Shown here one piece after another: positions 1-8,066 of a stretch of 64,000 nucleotides of DNA (positions within the stretch are counted from its first letter, which is position 1; every line of letters begins with the position of its first letter). The stretch comes from Pseudomonas lini. Lineage in GTDB: Bacteria; Pseudomonadota; Gammaproteobacteria; Pseudomonadales; Pseudomonadaceae. The stretch spans positions 4,712,001-4,776,000 of the forward strand of contig NZ_OZ061318.1 in assembly GCF_964063345.1 (NCBI RefSeq), read 5' to 3'. Made by a program: the position numbers and the translations under genes. The notes under the pieces were generated by a model. That model did not search any database, was not told where the DNA came from, and saw only the letters and a program-made list of their open reading frames with translations.

Positions 1-137
1 GCCACGCCGTTGATCGGACCCAGCCCCGGCAACAGCCCGACGACGGTGCCGATCAGGGTGCCGCACAGCGCGGTCACCAGGTTGTACGGGCTCAGCGCGA
101 CGCCGAAGCCCTGACCCAAATAGCCAAGAGTATCCAT
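1..137 (-). CDS. tctA: Tripartite tricarboxylate transporter large membrane subunit TctA (N-terminus only)
   Basis: Only the first 45 or so codons are in the window; the gene runs off the left edge. The N-terminus begins MDTLGYLGQGFGVALSP and continues into a glycine-rich segment (GTLIGTVVGLLPGLGP), the typical start of TctA, the large multi-spanning subunit of the tripartite tricarboxylate transporter. It follows tctB by a single base, so it is the last of the tctCBA genes. With TctB it forms the membrane part that takes citrate-like acids delivered by the periplasmic TctC. The family call rests on the short N-terminus plus gene order. Confidence 0.85.
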   Translation of the reverse strand, partial: MDTLGYLGQGFGVALSPYNLVTALCGTLIGTVVGLLPGLGPINGV

Positions 138-138
138 G

Positions 139-597
139 TCAGTTCTCCAGAACGTCGAGCACGCCCAGCGGCAGTGGCACGTCCATCAACTTGTCGAACA
201 GCAGATAAAGACCGATAGCCATCAGGCTGATGATCACCGCGCTGGGTAGCCAGCGGCCGCCATACAGGCGTGCCATCGGGACTCCGATCAGAATGCTGGC
301 GACGATGAAACCCAGAGGTTCGAAGGTCCCGGCGAACACCAGCAACAGCAGCACGCAGATGCCGATTTTGGTCAGGGTTTCGCGGTCCAGTTTCGGGTCA
401 TCGTCGCTGTGCACGATCGGCGCCGGTCGAAACACCATGTACAGCAACGCCAGGCCCATCAGGCCGAGCATCAGCAGAGGGAAGGCCCGAGGCCCGACCG
501 GTTCGTAGGAAAAAGCCGCTTGATACGGCCACGCCATCAGCGCCAGGCCGATACAGGCCAGCAACAGCACCGAAGCGAAAATGCGTTGTATGAGCAT
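139..597 (-). CDS. tctB: Tripartite tricarboxylate transporter small membrane subunit TctB
   Basis: A 152-residue hydrophobic protein with about four membrane segments (near residues 5-25, 38-58, 80-105 and 118-135), the usual size and layout of TctB. The start at 597 is preferred over an upstream in-frame codon at 615 because AGGAG lies a few bases before it. It sits between tctC and tctA in one transcription unit; a strong stem-loop (610-640) separates it from tctC. Its role is to support TctA in proton- or sodium-coupled import of tricarboxylates. Confidence 0.87.
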   Translation of the reverse strand: MLIQRIFASVLLLACIGLALMAWPYQAAFSYEPVGPRAFPLLMLGLMGLALLYMVFRPAPIVHSDDDPKLDRETLTKIGICVLLLLVFAGTFEPLGFIVASILIGVPMARLYGGRWLPSAVIISLMAIGLYLLFDKLMDVPLPLGVLDVLEN

Positions 598-609
598 GAG
601 GAACTCCTG

Positions 610-640
610 GGCCACGACCCCGAGAACCGGGGTCGTGGCC
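610..640 (-). promoter_or_regulatory. Intercistronic stem-loop between tctC and tctB
   Basis: GGCCACGACCCC (610-621) is perfectly complementary to GGGGTCGTGGCC (629-640), with a 7-nt loop. There is no U-run after it, so it is not a classical terminator. It lies just upstream of the tctB Shine-Dalgarno sequence. Such hairpins commonly protect the 3' end of the upstream message, which would leave more TctC than TctBA; that role is inferred. Confidence 0.6.
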
Positions 641-655
641 GCTAGACAGAGGCGA

Positions 656-1633
656 TCACTGGATCAGGCCGAACTCTTTGGCCAGCACTTTGTAGTCCGC
701 GACCTGCTTCTTCACGTAGGTGTCCAGCTCCGGGCCGGTCATGGCGAACGGGAACAGTTCACGCTGATCGCGCAGCTTGGCGAAATCCTCGGAGGCCAGC
801 AGTTTGTCGAAGGCGTTTTTCCACCAGGCGTAGTCTTCGTCGCTGACTTTTGGCCCAAGGTAGAAACCGCGAACCACTGGCCAGACGATGTCGTAGCCTT
901 GCTCTTTAGCGGTCGGAATGTCTTTCATTTCCGGCTCGTCCAGACGCTTCTCGGAGAACACCGCGAGCAGGCGCATGTCGCCACTCTGGATGTGTGGCAT
1001 GGAGTCGGAGATGTCGGTGCTGCCGACCTGGATGTGGCCACCGAGCAGGGCAGTGGCAATTTCACCGCCGCCTTCGAGGGCGACATAACGCAGGTCGCGT
1101 GGGTTGATCCCGGCTGCCTTGGCGATCAGTGCGGTTTGCATCCAGTCCTGGCTGCCGACGGTGCCGCCGGAACCGATCACCACTTTGCTCGGATCTTTCT
1201 TCAGCGCTTGAACCAGGTCGTCCAGGGTCTTGTAAGGCGAATCGCTTTTCACCGCGATGGCGCCATAGCTTGTGCCGACGGCGGCAAGCCAGCGGACGTT
1301 GGTTTCATCGAAGCGACCGAACTTGCCTTGCGCCAGGTTCAGCAGCGAACCGCTGGACCACGCCACCAGCGTGCCGGCATCGGCCGGGCGCTGAGCGACC
1401 ACCGCGTTGTACGCCACCGCGCCGACACCGCCGGGCATGTAGGTCACGCGCATCGGTTTGGTCAGCAGTTTTTCGTTCACCAGCGCGCTTTGCGCCAATT
1501 TGCAGGTGAGGTCGAAACCGCCGCCCGGCGAGGCCGGGGCGATGCATTCCGGGCGTTTGGGTTCGGCCATCAATTGGCTGGCAAACAGCATGATGCCGGT
1601 AGCCAGAGCAACTTTACGCAGTGATAAGTTCAT
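656..1633 (-). CDS. tctC: Tricarboxylate-binding periplasmic protein TctC
   Basis: A 325-residue extracytoplasmic solute-binding protein of the TTT/Bug family. A signal peptide covers about residues 1-23 (cleavage after SQLMA). The mature start, ECIAPASPGGGFDLTCKLAQ, carries the PxGGGxD ligand-loop motif of the family. AAGGAG precedes the ATG. It binds citrate or related tricarboxylates in the periplasm and hands them to TctAB. It is the first transporter gene after the porin, consistent with the highest expression in the set. The exact substrate cannot be read from sequence. Confidence 0.9.
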   Translation of the reverse strand: MNLSLRKVALATGIMLFASQLMAEPKRPECIAPASPGGGFDLTCKLAQSALVNEKLLTKPMRVTYMPGGVGAVAYNAVVAQRPADAGTLVAWSSGSLLNLAQGKFGRFDETNVRWLAAVGTSYGAIAVKSDSPYKTLDDLVQALKKDPSKVVIGSGGTVGSQDWMQTALIAKAAGINPRDLRYVALEGGGEIATALLGGHIQVGSTDISDSMPHIQSGDMRLLAVFSEKRLDEPEMKDIPTAKEQGYDIVWPVVRGFYLGPKVSDEDYAWWKNAFDKLLASEDFAKLRDQRELFPFAMTGPELDTYVKKQVADYKVLAKEFGLIQ

Positions 1634-1672
1634 TCAAGTCTCCTTAAGAGTTTTTGTTATGGACGTACTGAA

Positions 1673-2965
1673 TTACCAAAGGGCAACGCTATAGCTCACC
1701 AGCAGACGCACTTCATCGGCATCGCGAGCAGAGTAGTTGGAACGGTAGGTGGCATTGCGCAGGCGTACGGCGACATCTTTCAGGGTGCCGCTTTGTACGA
1801 CGTATTTGATCTCGGTGTTGCGTTCCCACTCCTTGCCTTCATCACCGTTCTTGAGCTTGATGTTGTCACCGCTTACGTAACGGCTCATGAAGCTCAGGCC
1901 GGGAATGCCGAGTTTGGAGAAATCGTAATCGTAACGTGCCTGCCAGGAGTGTTCTTCGGCGCCGGCAAAGTCATTGATCTGCACGAAGTTGACCAGGTAC
2001 GGATCGCTGCCGTCGACGTAGGGAAAAGCGCTGTCACCGGACATGTGTTGATAGCCGGCGCTGAGTTTATGCCCGTTCAAGGCGTAGCTCACCAGACCGT
2101 TCAGGGATTTGTTATCGATTGGACCGCCACGGGTTGCGCCCTCGTCGTCACTGATGGCCAGTCGCAGGTCGGTGCCGAATGTGCCGGGACCGAACGGTTG
2201 CGACGCGACAACGCCGAGGAAGTGCTGGTTGTAGACTTCATCGAGTTGGGCGAAGTGGTAACTGCCGGTGATCTTGTCGGTGAACTTGTAGTCTACGCCG
2301 CCAAAGTCAAAGTGCTTGCCGGCCACGGTGCCGGCGAAGCGGCTGTTCTTGTTGTTGAGGGCGATGTCCTCGAAGTCGGTGCTGTCGCGGTCCTTGGATT
2401 TCTCCAGGCGCCCGCCGGTGAAGGTCAGGTTCTTGATCTCTTTGGAGGTCAGCAGGCCGCCTTCAAAGGTCTGCGGCAGGATGCGCCCGTCGTTGGGCTT
2501 GAGGATCGGCAATTCCGGAATCAGGCTGCCGATTTTCAGCTCCGTGGCGGAGATTTTCACTTTGCCGGTCAGGCCGAGCTTGGAATACTCATCCGCCGCG
2601 CGACCGTCGTCATGGGTCGGCAACAAACCGGTGCCGGTGCGATCCGGACTTGAATCGAGTTTTACCCCCAGCATGCCCAACGCATCGACACCGAACCCCA
2701 CGGTGCCGTCGGTGTAACCCGATTGCAGATTGAGCATGAACCCCTGGGCCCATTCGTCCCGCTTGGATTGCTGGGCGCTGGTGCCGTCGCGAAAGTCGCG
2801 GTTGAAATACATGTTGCGGGTTTCGAAGGTTGCCGTACTGTCTTCGAAGAAGGCAGCCTGGCTCAACGGCGAAAAGCCGGCGAGGGCGGCGGCACTGGCA
2901 AGGGCGGTGTGGCTGAGGCGGGAAAAACGCGCAGGCGGGCGAGCCTGAAGCTGCATCGACAGCAT
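1673..2965 (-). CDS. opdH: OprD-family outer-membrane porin (OpdH-like, tricarboxylate)
   Basis: A 430-residue protein with a signal peptide ending near SPLSQA (residue 37) and then the OprD-type mature start (FFEDSTATFETRNMYFNRDF). It shows alternating beta-strand patterns and ends in an aromatic residue (SYSVALW), as outer-membrane barrels do. The position directly upstream of tctCBA and divergent from tctDE matches opdH of P. aeruginosa, the TctD-controlled tricarboxylate porin. The gene symbol rests on synteny; the OprD family call is firm. Confidence 0.85.
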   Translation of the reverse strand: MLSMQLQARPPARFSRLSHTALASAAALAGFSPLSQAAFFEDSTATFETRNMYFNRDFRDGTSAQQSKRDEWAQGFMLNLQSGYTDGTVGFGVDALGMLGVKLDSSPDRTGTGLLPTHDDGRAADEYSKLGLTGKVKISATELKIGSLIPELPILKPNDGRILPQTFEGGLLTSKEIKNLTFTGGRLEKSKDRDSTDFEDIALNNKNSRFAGTVAGKHFDFGGVDYKFTDKITGSYHFAQLDEVYNQHFLGVVASQPFGPGTFGTDLRLAISDDEGATRGGPIDNKSLNGLVSYALNGHKLSAGYQHMSGDSAFPYVDGSDPYLVNFVQINDFAGAEEHSWQARYDYDFSKLGIPGLSFMSRYVSGDNIKLKNGDEGKEWERNTEIKYVVQSGTLKDVAVRLRNATYRSNYSARDADEVRLLVSYSVALW

Positions 2966-3199
2966 GGTGACGTACTCCGTTTATTGTTCTTATTGGCGAA
3001 AACGCTTCGAGGCGTTTCTCGTACTGCTATGGGCACTAGCAACGGCAGTCGAAACTGTCCGTGGCTGGACTCTAACTGGCCAACCTTTCGCTAACCTTTC
3101 AGCTTACTTTCGCGGTTTTCGGGCTTCACAGCGACGGATGCGGCTGTAAACTCCGCGCCAAAGAATGGCGTCGACCATCCCTGAATGAGGTAAAGATCC
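2966..3199. promoter_or_regulatory. Divergent promoter region opdH / tctD
   Basis: This 234-bp gap separates opdH (leftward) from tctD (rightward) and must carry the promoters of both units. In related pseudomonads TctD controls the transporter/porin promoter here. I see no gene in it, and I cannot assign -35/-10 boxes or a TctD site with confidence. Confidence 0.5.
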
Positions 3200-3871
3200 A
3201 TGCGTGTTCTGCTCGTCGAAGACCACCTGCAGCTTGCCGAAAGTGTCGCTCAGGCGCTCAAGAGCACCGGCCTGACCGTGGATGTGCTGCACGACGGTGT
3301 GGCGGCCGACCTGGCCTTGAGCAGCGAGGAATACGCCGTGGCGATCCTCGATGTCGGCTTGCCGCGCATGGATGGCTTCGAAGTGCTGGCGCGCCTGCGG
3401 GCCCGGGGCAAGAACCTGCCGGTGCTGATGCTGACTGCCCGCAGCGACGTCAAGGATCGGGTCCATGGCCTGAACCTTGGGGCTGACGATTACCTGGCCA
3501 AACCCTTCGAGCTGACAGAGCTCGAGGCCCGGGTCAAAGCCTTGCTGCGCCGCAGTGTGCTCGGCGGTGAACGCCAGCAGCGTTGTGGTGTGCTGGCCTA
3601 TGACCTGGACACCCGGCGCTTCACCCTCGGCGAAGAATTGCTGACCCTGACTTCCCGCGAGCAGGCGGTGCTCGAAGCCCTGATCGCCCGTCCCGGTCGG
3701 GTGATGAGCAAGGAGCAACTAGCCGCCCAGGTTTTCGGCCTGGACGAGGAGGCGAGTCCCGATGCCATCGAAATCTACGTTCACCGCTTGCGCAAGAAAC
3801 TCGATGGTCAACCAGTAGCCATCGTGACCTTCCGCGGCCTTGGCTACCTGCTGGAAAGTCGCGATGCATAA
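3200..3871 (+). CDS. tctD: Response regulator TctD
   Basis: A 223-residue OmpR-type response regulator. The receiver domain (1-115) shows the acidic pair near E7/D8, phospho-acceptor Asp51 (ILDVGLPRMDG) and the conserved Lys in DDYLAKPF. The C-terminal winged helix (about 125-220) ends with the usual IVTFRGLGYLLE. It overlaps tctE by 8 bases. In homologues it controls tricarboxylate uptake genes in response to TctE; the divergent porin-transporter operon is the expected target. Confidence 0.92.
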   Translation: MRVLLVEDHLQLAESVAQALKSTGLTVDVLHDGVAADLALSSEEYAVAILDVGLPRMDGFEVLARLRARGKNLPVLMLTARSDVKDRVHGLNLGADDYLAKPFELTELEARVKALLRRSVLGGERQQRCGVLAYDLDTRRFTLGEELLTLTSREQAVLEALIARPGRVMSKEQLAAQVFGLDEEASPDAIEIYVHRLRKKLDGQPVAIVTFRGLGYLLESRDA

Positions 3872-5252
3872 GCTCAGCAGCCTGCGTTGGCGGTTGCTGT
3901 GGAACCTCGCGCTGTTGCTGGTGGTGTTGATGCTCGCCAGTGGTTTGAGCGCGTACTGGAACGGCCGCGAAGCTGCCGACACCGCGTATGACCGGACCTT
4001 GCTGGCTTCGGCGCGGACCATCGCCGCGGGCCTGTCCCAGCGCGATGGCAGCCTCAGTGCCAACGTGCCTTACGTGGCCCTCGATACGTTCGCCTACGAC
4101 AGTGCCGGACGGATTTTTTACCTGGTTAATGACATCAATCAGAAGCTGATTTCGGGCTACGAAAACCTGCCACCGCCGCCGCCGGGAACGCCACGTACCG
4201 ATGATTATCCGGCGCTGGCGCGTTTCTATAACGCCAGTTATCAAGGCCAGAATGTGCGAGTGGTCAGCCTGCTCAAAGCGGTCAGCGAGCCGAACATGAA
4301 CGGCATGGCGGAAATCCGCGTGGCGGAAACCGATGAGGCGCGGGTCCGCATGGCTCGCAGCCTGATGGCTGACACTTTGTTGCGTCTGGGCATGTTGGCG
4401 ATCGGTGCGTTGCTGATGGTGTGGTTTGCGGTCAGTGCGGCGCTACGCCCGTTGGAGCGCTTGCGCACGGCGGTGGAAGAGCGTCAGCCCGATGACTTGC
4501 GGCCCTTGCCGTTGGTAGAAGTGCAGCATGAGTTGGGGCCGCTGGTGCGTGCGCTCAATCACTTTACCGAACGTTTGCGCGGGCAGTTCGAGCGTCAGGC
4601 GCAGTTCATCGCCGACGCCGCCCACGAATTGCGTACCCCGTTGGCGGCGCTCAAGGCACGACTCGAACTGGGCATGCGGTCGAACGAACCTGAAACCTGG
4701 CGCAACACCCTTGAAACCGCCGCCCAGAACACAGATCGCCTGACTCACCTGGCCAATCAATTGCTCTCACTGGCACGGGTCGAGAATGGTGCCCGGGCAA
4801 TCGCCGAGGGCGGTGCACAATTGCTCGACCTCAGTCAGTTGGCCCGGGAACTGGGTATGGCCATGGCGCCGCTGGCCCATGCACGTGGCGTGGCGTTGGC
4901 GCTGGAAGCTGACGAACCGGTGTGGCTGCGCGGCGAACCGACGTTGTTGAATGAACTGTTGAGCAACCTGGTGGACAACGCGCTGGCCCACACGCCACCG
5001 GGCGGCAATGTGATCCTGCGGGTCATGGCGCCGGCGGTGCTGGAGGTCGAAGACGATGGCCCGGGGATTCCTCTTGAAGAACGGGAGCGGGTGTTCGAGC
5101 GTTTTTATCGGCGTAACCAGCAGGTGGCTGGATCGGGACTGGGGTTGGCCATCGTCGGCGAGATCTGCCGCGCCCACCTGGCGCAGATCAGCCTGCACGA
5201 TGGCGAGCAGGCGGGGCTGAAGGTGCGGGTGAGTTTTATCGCGGGAGAGTGA
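3864..5252 (+). CDS. tctE: Sensor histidine kinase TctE
   Basis: A 462-residue membrane sensor kinase. The start at 3864 (MHKLSSLRWRLLWN) is chosen because it overlaps the tctD stop by 8 bases and gives the usual short cytoplasmic lead; an in-frame codon at 3840 would lie deep inside tctD. Two membrane segments flank a periplasmic sensor region (about 35-165). It is followed by HAMP, the H-box AHELRTPLAAL, the N-box NLVDNALAHTPPGG, and the G boxes DDGPGIP and GSGLGLAIV. It should autophosphorylate and pass phosphate to TctD when tricarboxylates are present. Confidence 0.92.
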   Translation: MHKLSSLRWRLLWNLALLLVVLMLASGLSAYWNGREAADTAYDRTLLASARTIAAGLSQRDGSLSANVPYVALDTFAYDSAGRIFYLVNDINQKLISGYENLPPPPPGTPRTDDYPALARFYNASYQGQNVRVVSLLKAVSEPNMNGMAEIRVAETDEARVRMARSLMADTLLRLGMLAIGALLMVWFAVSAALRPLERLRTAVEERQPDDLRPLPLVEVQHELGPLVRALNHFTERLRGQFERQAQFIADAAHELRTPLAALKARLELGMRSNEPETWRNTLETAAQNTDRLTHLANQLLSLARVENGARAIAEGGAQLLDLSQLARELGMAMAPLAHARGVALALEADEPVWLRGEPTLLNELLSNLVDNALAHTPPGGNVILRVMAPAVLEVEDDGPGIPLEERERVFERFYRRNQQVAGSGLGLAIVGEICRAHLAQISLHDGEQAGLKVRVSFIAGE

Positions 5253-5278
5253 CGACAACCCTGTGGCACAGAGGCTTT

Positions 5279-5411
5279 TGTGGCGAGGGAGCTTGCTCCC
5301 GCTGGGCGGCGAAGCAGCCCCAAAACCATACGCCGCAGTATTTCAGTTAAACCCTATTTATCGGGTTTACGATTGCTGCGCAGTCGAGCGGGAGCAAGCT
5401 CCCTCGCCACA
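5279..5411. repeat. Paired inverted REP element (P. fluorescens type)
   Basis: TGTGGCGAGGGAGCTTGCTC continues to a 24-bp arm (5279-5302) that is perfectly inverted at 5388-5411. Inside is a second pair of arms built on GCGAAGCAGCCCC / GCTGCGCAGTCG. The same outer arm recurs near 62250 and 63740. It fits the REP doublets (REPINs) mobilised by RAYT transposases in this lineage. It lies between the convergent tctE and HDOD genes. Confidence 0.88.
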
Positions 5412-5428
5412 GTTGCTTGTGTTCACAA

Positions 5429-6250
5429 TCAGTAAAACATCGAGCGCGACTCTTCCAGATCTTTGCACATCGCCTCGTTCTCCGGATCGATCCCCAGCTT
5501 CTTGAAGGCCGGTACGCTGGATGGATCAATACGAGCCAGTGGATGATCGGTGTCCTTGTGGCAATACAGGCTGGCCACTTGCACCAGATCGACATAATCG
5601 ACCCGTTCCGATTGCCGCTTGAAATCCAGATACCGCCCCGGCACTTGCACCAGCATTTCCGGAAATTCCCAGACCCTGAGCAATTTATCGCCGAGTAGCG
5701 GATGAATCCGGTCGATCACATGGTTGAGGCTGATCGGGTCAGACAGCAATTCGTAGTGATCTTCGGCGTAGGTCAGAATCGGCAGCACGCCAATCTGATG
5801 CACCAGACCGCCGAGCGCCGCCTGATCAGGCTTGAGTTGCGTATAACTGCGGCACAACGCGTAACTGACGCCGGCGATTTCCAGGCTTTTGCGCCAGACT
5901 TCGCGCATTTTCTGTTCCACCACTTCGGAACGGGCATTGAAGATCTGTTCCATCACCAGGCCAATGGCCAGGTTGCTACTGTAATTGACGCCCAGCCGGG
6001 TGATGGCCGTGTGCAGGTCAGTCACTTCCTGGGTTGCGCGCAGCAATGGGCTATTGACCACTTTGATCAGGCGCGCCGACAACGCGGTATCGCGGCCAAT
6101 CACTTTGCTCAGTGTGCTGACACTGATTTCCGGGTCTTCAGCGGCCTTGCGAATCTGCAGGGCCACTTCCGGTAACGTTGGCAGAACCAGGTCATCGTTA
6201 TCGATGGCCTCAACCAAATCCTGTTGGACCTTATCCGCCAGCTCGATCAT
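5429..6250 (-). CDS. HDOD domain protein
   Basis: A 273-residue stand-alone HDOD protein. The domain covers about residues 20-215, with the lead LPTLPEVALQIRKAAEDPEI and the phrase VINRDTAL-like VIGRDTALSARLIKVVNSPL. The family resembles HD-domain phosphohydrolases but usually lacks the metal-binding residues. It acts in regulatory or signalling contexts that are poorly defined. There is no other domain. It is transcribed away from tctE; its specific role is unknown. Confidence 0.8.
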   Translation of the reverse strand: MIELADKVQQDLVEAIDNDDLVLPTLPEVALQIRKAAEDPEISVSTLSKVIGRDTALSARLIKVVNSPLLRATQEVTDLHTAITRLGVNYSSNLAIGLVMEQIFNARSEVVEQKMREVWRKSLEIAGVSYALCRSYTQLKPDQAALGGLVHQIGVLPILTYAEDHYELLSDPISLNHVIDRIHPLLGDKLLRVWEFPEMLVQVPGRYLDFKRQSERVDYVDLVQVASLYCHKDTDHPLARIDPSSVPAFKKLGIDPENEAMCKDLEESRSMFY

Positions 6251-6285
6251 TTCTTTTCTCTAGGGTATTGCGACAAGTGCTGCTG

Positions 6286-7227
6286 TTAACGCTGGATTTC
6301 GCGATCACGATCCAGTTGGTAAGGCAGGTCGAGCAGATGCAGGCCAGGACCTTCAAGTGCGCCAAGGTGCAGGTTGCCATCTTCTGCCGCTTCGGCTTGC
6401 AGCACCGCAAGGAGTTCAATGTTTTGCCCGGCGCGGGCGGCCAGCACCACTTCACCGATCGAACTGCCGTGGGTCGGGGAGAACAATTGGGTGCCGGGCT
6501 CCGGTAATTCGCTGGCCTCCAGTTGCAGGCGATACAACCGGCGCTTTAGTTTGCCCAGGTACTGCATGCGCGCGACGATTTCCTGGCCGGTGTAGCAACC
6601 TTTCTTGAAGCTCACACCACCGACGGCTTGCAGATTGAGCATCTGCGGGATGAACAGCTCGCGAGTGCTCGGCATGACCTGACCGATCCCGGCGCGGATC
6701 TGGCCCAGCAGCCATTGATTCAATTCACCTTCGGCCAACAGAGCGGACAGCTTGCCTTTGATGGTGTCGGCTTGATCGGCGCGAACCCAGAGTTCAGCGC
6801 GGTCAGGCGACACGCGAAGGGCGATCAGGCCGTCATTGCGCACCACGCTGTCGGTTTCTGCCGGTAGTTCCAGGCCCAGGCTGGTCAGAGCCGCATCGCC
6901 ATGCTCAAGGCCAAAGCGAACCCAGCTGGTACTTTCATCGGTCAGTTTCGATTTGGAGAACACCGCGTACTTTTTCAGGTCCGCCAGTTGCGGCTCCAGC
7001 AGTTCGCTGGCCATCGCCATGAGTACACCGTCGCCTTCCAGCAGAATGCGGAAACTCGACTGCATCCGGCCTTTTTGCGTGCAACGCGCGCCAAGGCTGG
7101 CCCGGGTATCGCTCAGATAATCAAGGTTGCAAGTCAATTGGCCTTGCAGGAATTTGCCGGCATCCGCGCCGCGTACCGCGAGAACGCCTTCGTGAGACAG
7201 GGTGCAGAAAAAAGCAGAATCGGCCAT
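6286..7227 (-). CDS. ygfZ: Folate-binding Fe-S cluster maturation protein YgfZ
   Basis: A 313-residue protein of the YgfZ/GcvT-like family. The diagnostic motif KGCYTGQEIVARMQYLGK is present around residue 208, including the conserved Cys that YgfZ needs for function. It binds tetrahydrofolate and helps assemble or repair 4Fe-4S enzymes. It is divergent from sdhE, a neighbour arrangement common in gammaproteobacteria that links it with flavin and Fe-S maturation of succinate dehydrogenase. Confidence 0.92.
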   Translation of the reverse strand: MADSAFFCTLSHEGVLAVRGADAGKFLQGQLTCNLDYLSDTRASLGARCTQKGRMQSSFRILLEGDGVLMAMASELLEPQLADLKKYAVFSKSKLTDESTSWVRFGLEHGDAALTSLGLELPAETDSVVRNDGLIALRVSPDRAELWVRADQADTIKGKLSALLAEGELNQWLLGQIRAGIGQVMPSTRELFIPQMLNLQAVGGVSFKKGCYTGQEIVARMQYLGKLKRRLYRLQLEASELPEPGTQLFSPTHGSSIGEVVLAARAGQNIELLAVLQAEAAEDGNLHLGALEGPGLHLLDLPYQLDRDREIQR

Positions 7228-7375
7228 GGGTCATCGCAGGGTAAAGAGTCCAAGGGACATCATAAGGGGGCGCCCATGAAATGGGTAGTTCACAAAGGTT
7301 CGTCGGGGGCGACCAAAGCCGACTGTTCGAGCAGGCCCGGGGCTGTATACTTGCCGCCTATTTGAGGAGCGCTCC

Positions 7376-7630
7376 ATGGTCGAACAAGTTGAACTGAATC
7401 GCCTCTACTGGCACAGTCGCCGCGGCATGCTTGAGCTTGACGTGTTGCTGGTGCCGTTTGTGAAAGAGGTTTATCCGCACCTCAACCAGGTGGATCGTGA
7501 TCTGTACGTCCGTCTGCTGACGTGTGAGGATCAGGACATGTTCGGCTGGTTCATGGAACGTGCTGAATCGGAAGATCCGGAGCTGCAGCGCATGGTTCGC
7601 ATGATCCTGGATCGTGTCCAGCCCAAGTAA
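7376..7630 (+). CDS. sdhE: FAD assembly factor SdhE
   Basis: An 84-residue protein with the SdhE/YgfY signature [17 protein letters not shown], including the conserved RGxxE. Proteins of this family promote covalent attachment of FAD to succinate dehydrogenase SdhA and related flavoproteins. ATG at 7376 follows a GAGGAGC ribosome site. The gene overlaps the following ygfX reading frame by 17 bases, the usual sdhE-ygfX pairing. Confidence 0.93.
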   Translation: MVEQVELNRLYWHSRRGMLELDVLLVPFVKEVYPHLNQVDRDLYVRLLTCEDQDMFGWFMERAESEDPELQRMVRMILDRVQPK

Positions 7631-8066
7631 CGCGTTCGAATGCCGCTGGCATGCCTCACGGCAGTTGCTGGCGGCGTATCTTTTGGCTCAGCTATTCGCG
7701 CTGGGTTCGTTGTTTCTTCTTTCCCCACCGGTCTGGGCCAGTTTGCTCGGCGCTTTTTGCTGTCTGGCTCATGGCGTCTGGGCATTGCCGCGACAGATTC
7801 TGCTGACACACCCGCAGGCGTTTCGCGGCTTGCGTCGCGATGCCGATGGTTGGCAGTTGTGGAATCAAGCGGTGGGTTGGCAGCCCGTGCAACTGCGACC
7901 GGACAGTCTGGCGTTGCCATTGATTGTGGTACTGCGGTTTCGTCTGCGCGATGAGCGGCGGGTCAAGTCGATCTGTGTGCCGCGCGATTCGCAGGCGGCG
8001 GATGTGCACCGACGCCTGCGGGTTCGGCTCAAGTTCAGTCGGCGTAGGTGGGCGGCACCAGAATAG
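7614..8066 (+). CDS. YgfX (CptA)-like inner-membrane protein
   Basis: A 150-residue protein starting at GTG inside the end of sdhE. Two adjacent membrane segments occupy about residues 18-60, followed by a basic cytoplasmic tail. This is the layout of YgfX/CptA, the membrane partner of SdhE, reported in enterobacteria to affect the cytoskeleton and SdhE function. Sequence conservation in this family is low, so the call leans on size, topology and position. Its 3' end overlaps the convergent nadB coding sequence by 32 bases. Confidence 0.75.
   Translation: MSSPSNAFECRWHASRQLLAAYLLAQLFALGSLFLLSPPVWASLLGAFCCLAHGVWALPRQILLTHPQAFRGLRRDADGWQLWNQAVGWQPVQLRPDSLALPLIVVLRFRLRDERRVKSICVPRDSQAADVHRRLRVRLKFSRRRWAAPE

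Noticed and set aside
581-1624. Long plus-strand frame opposite tctC
   Set aside because: Shadow of the tctC coding strand in GC-rich DNA; no ribosome site and no family features.
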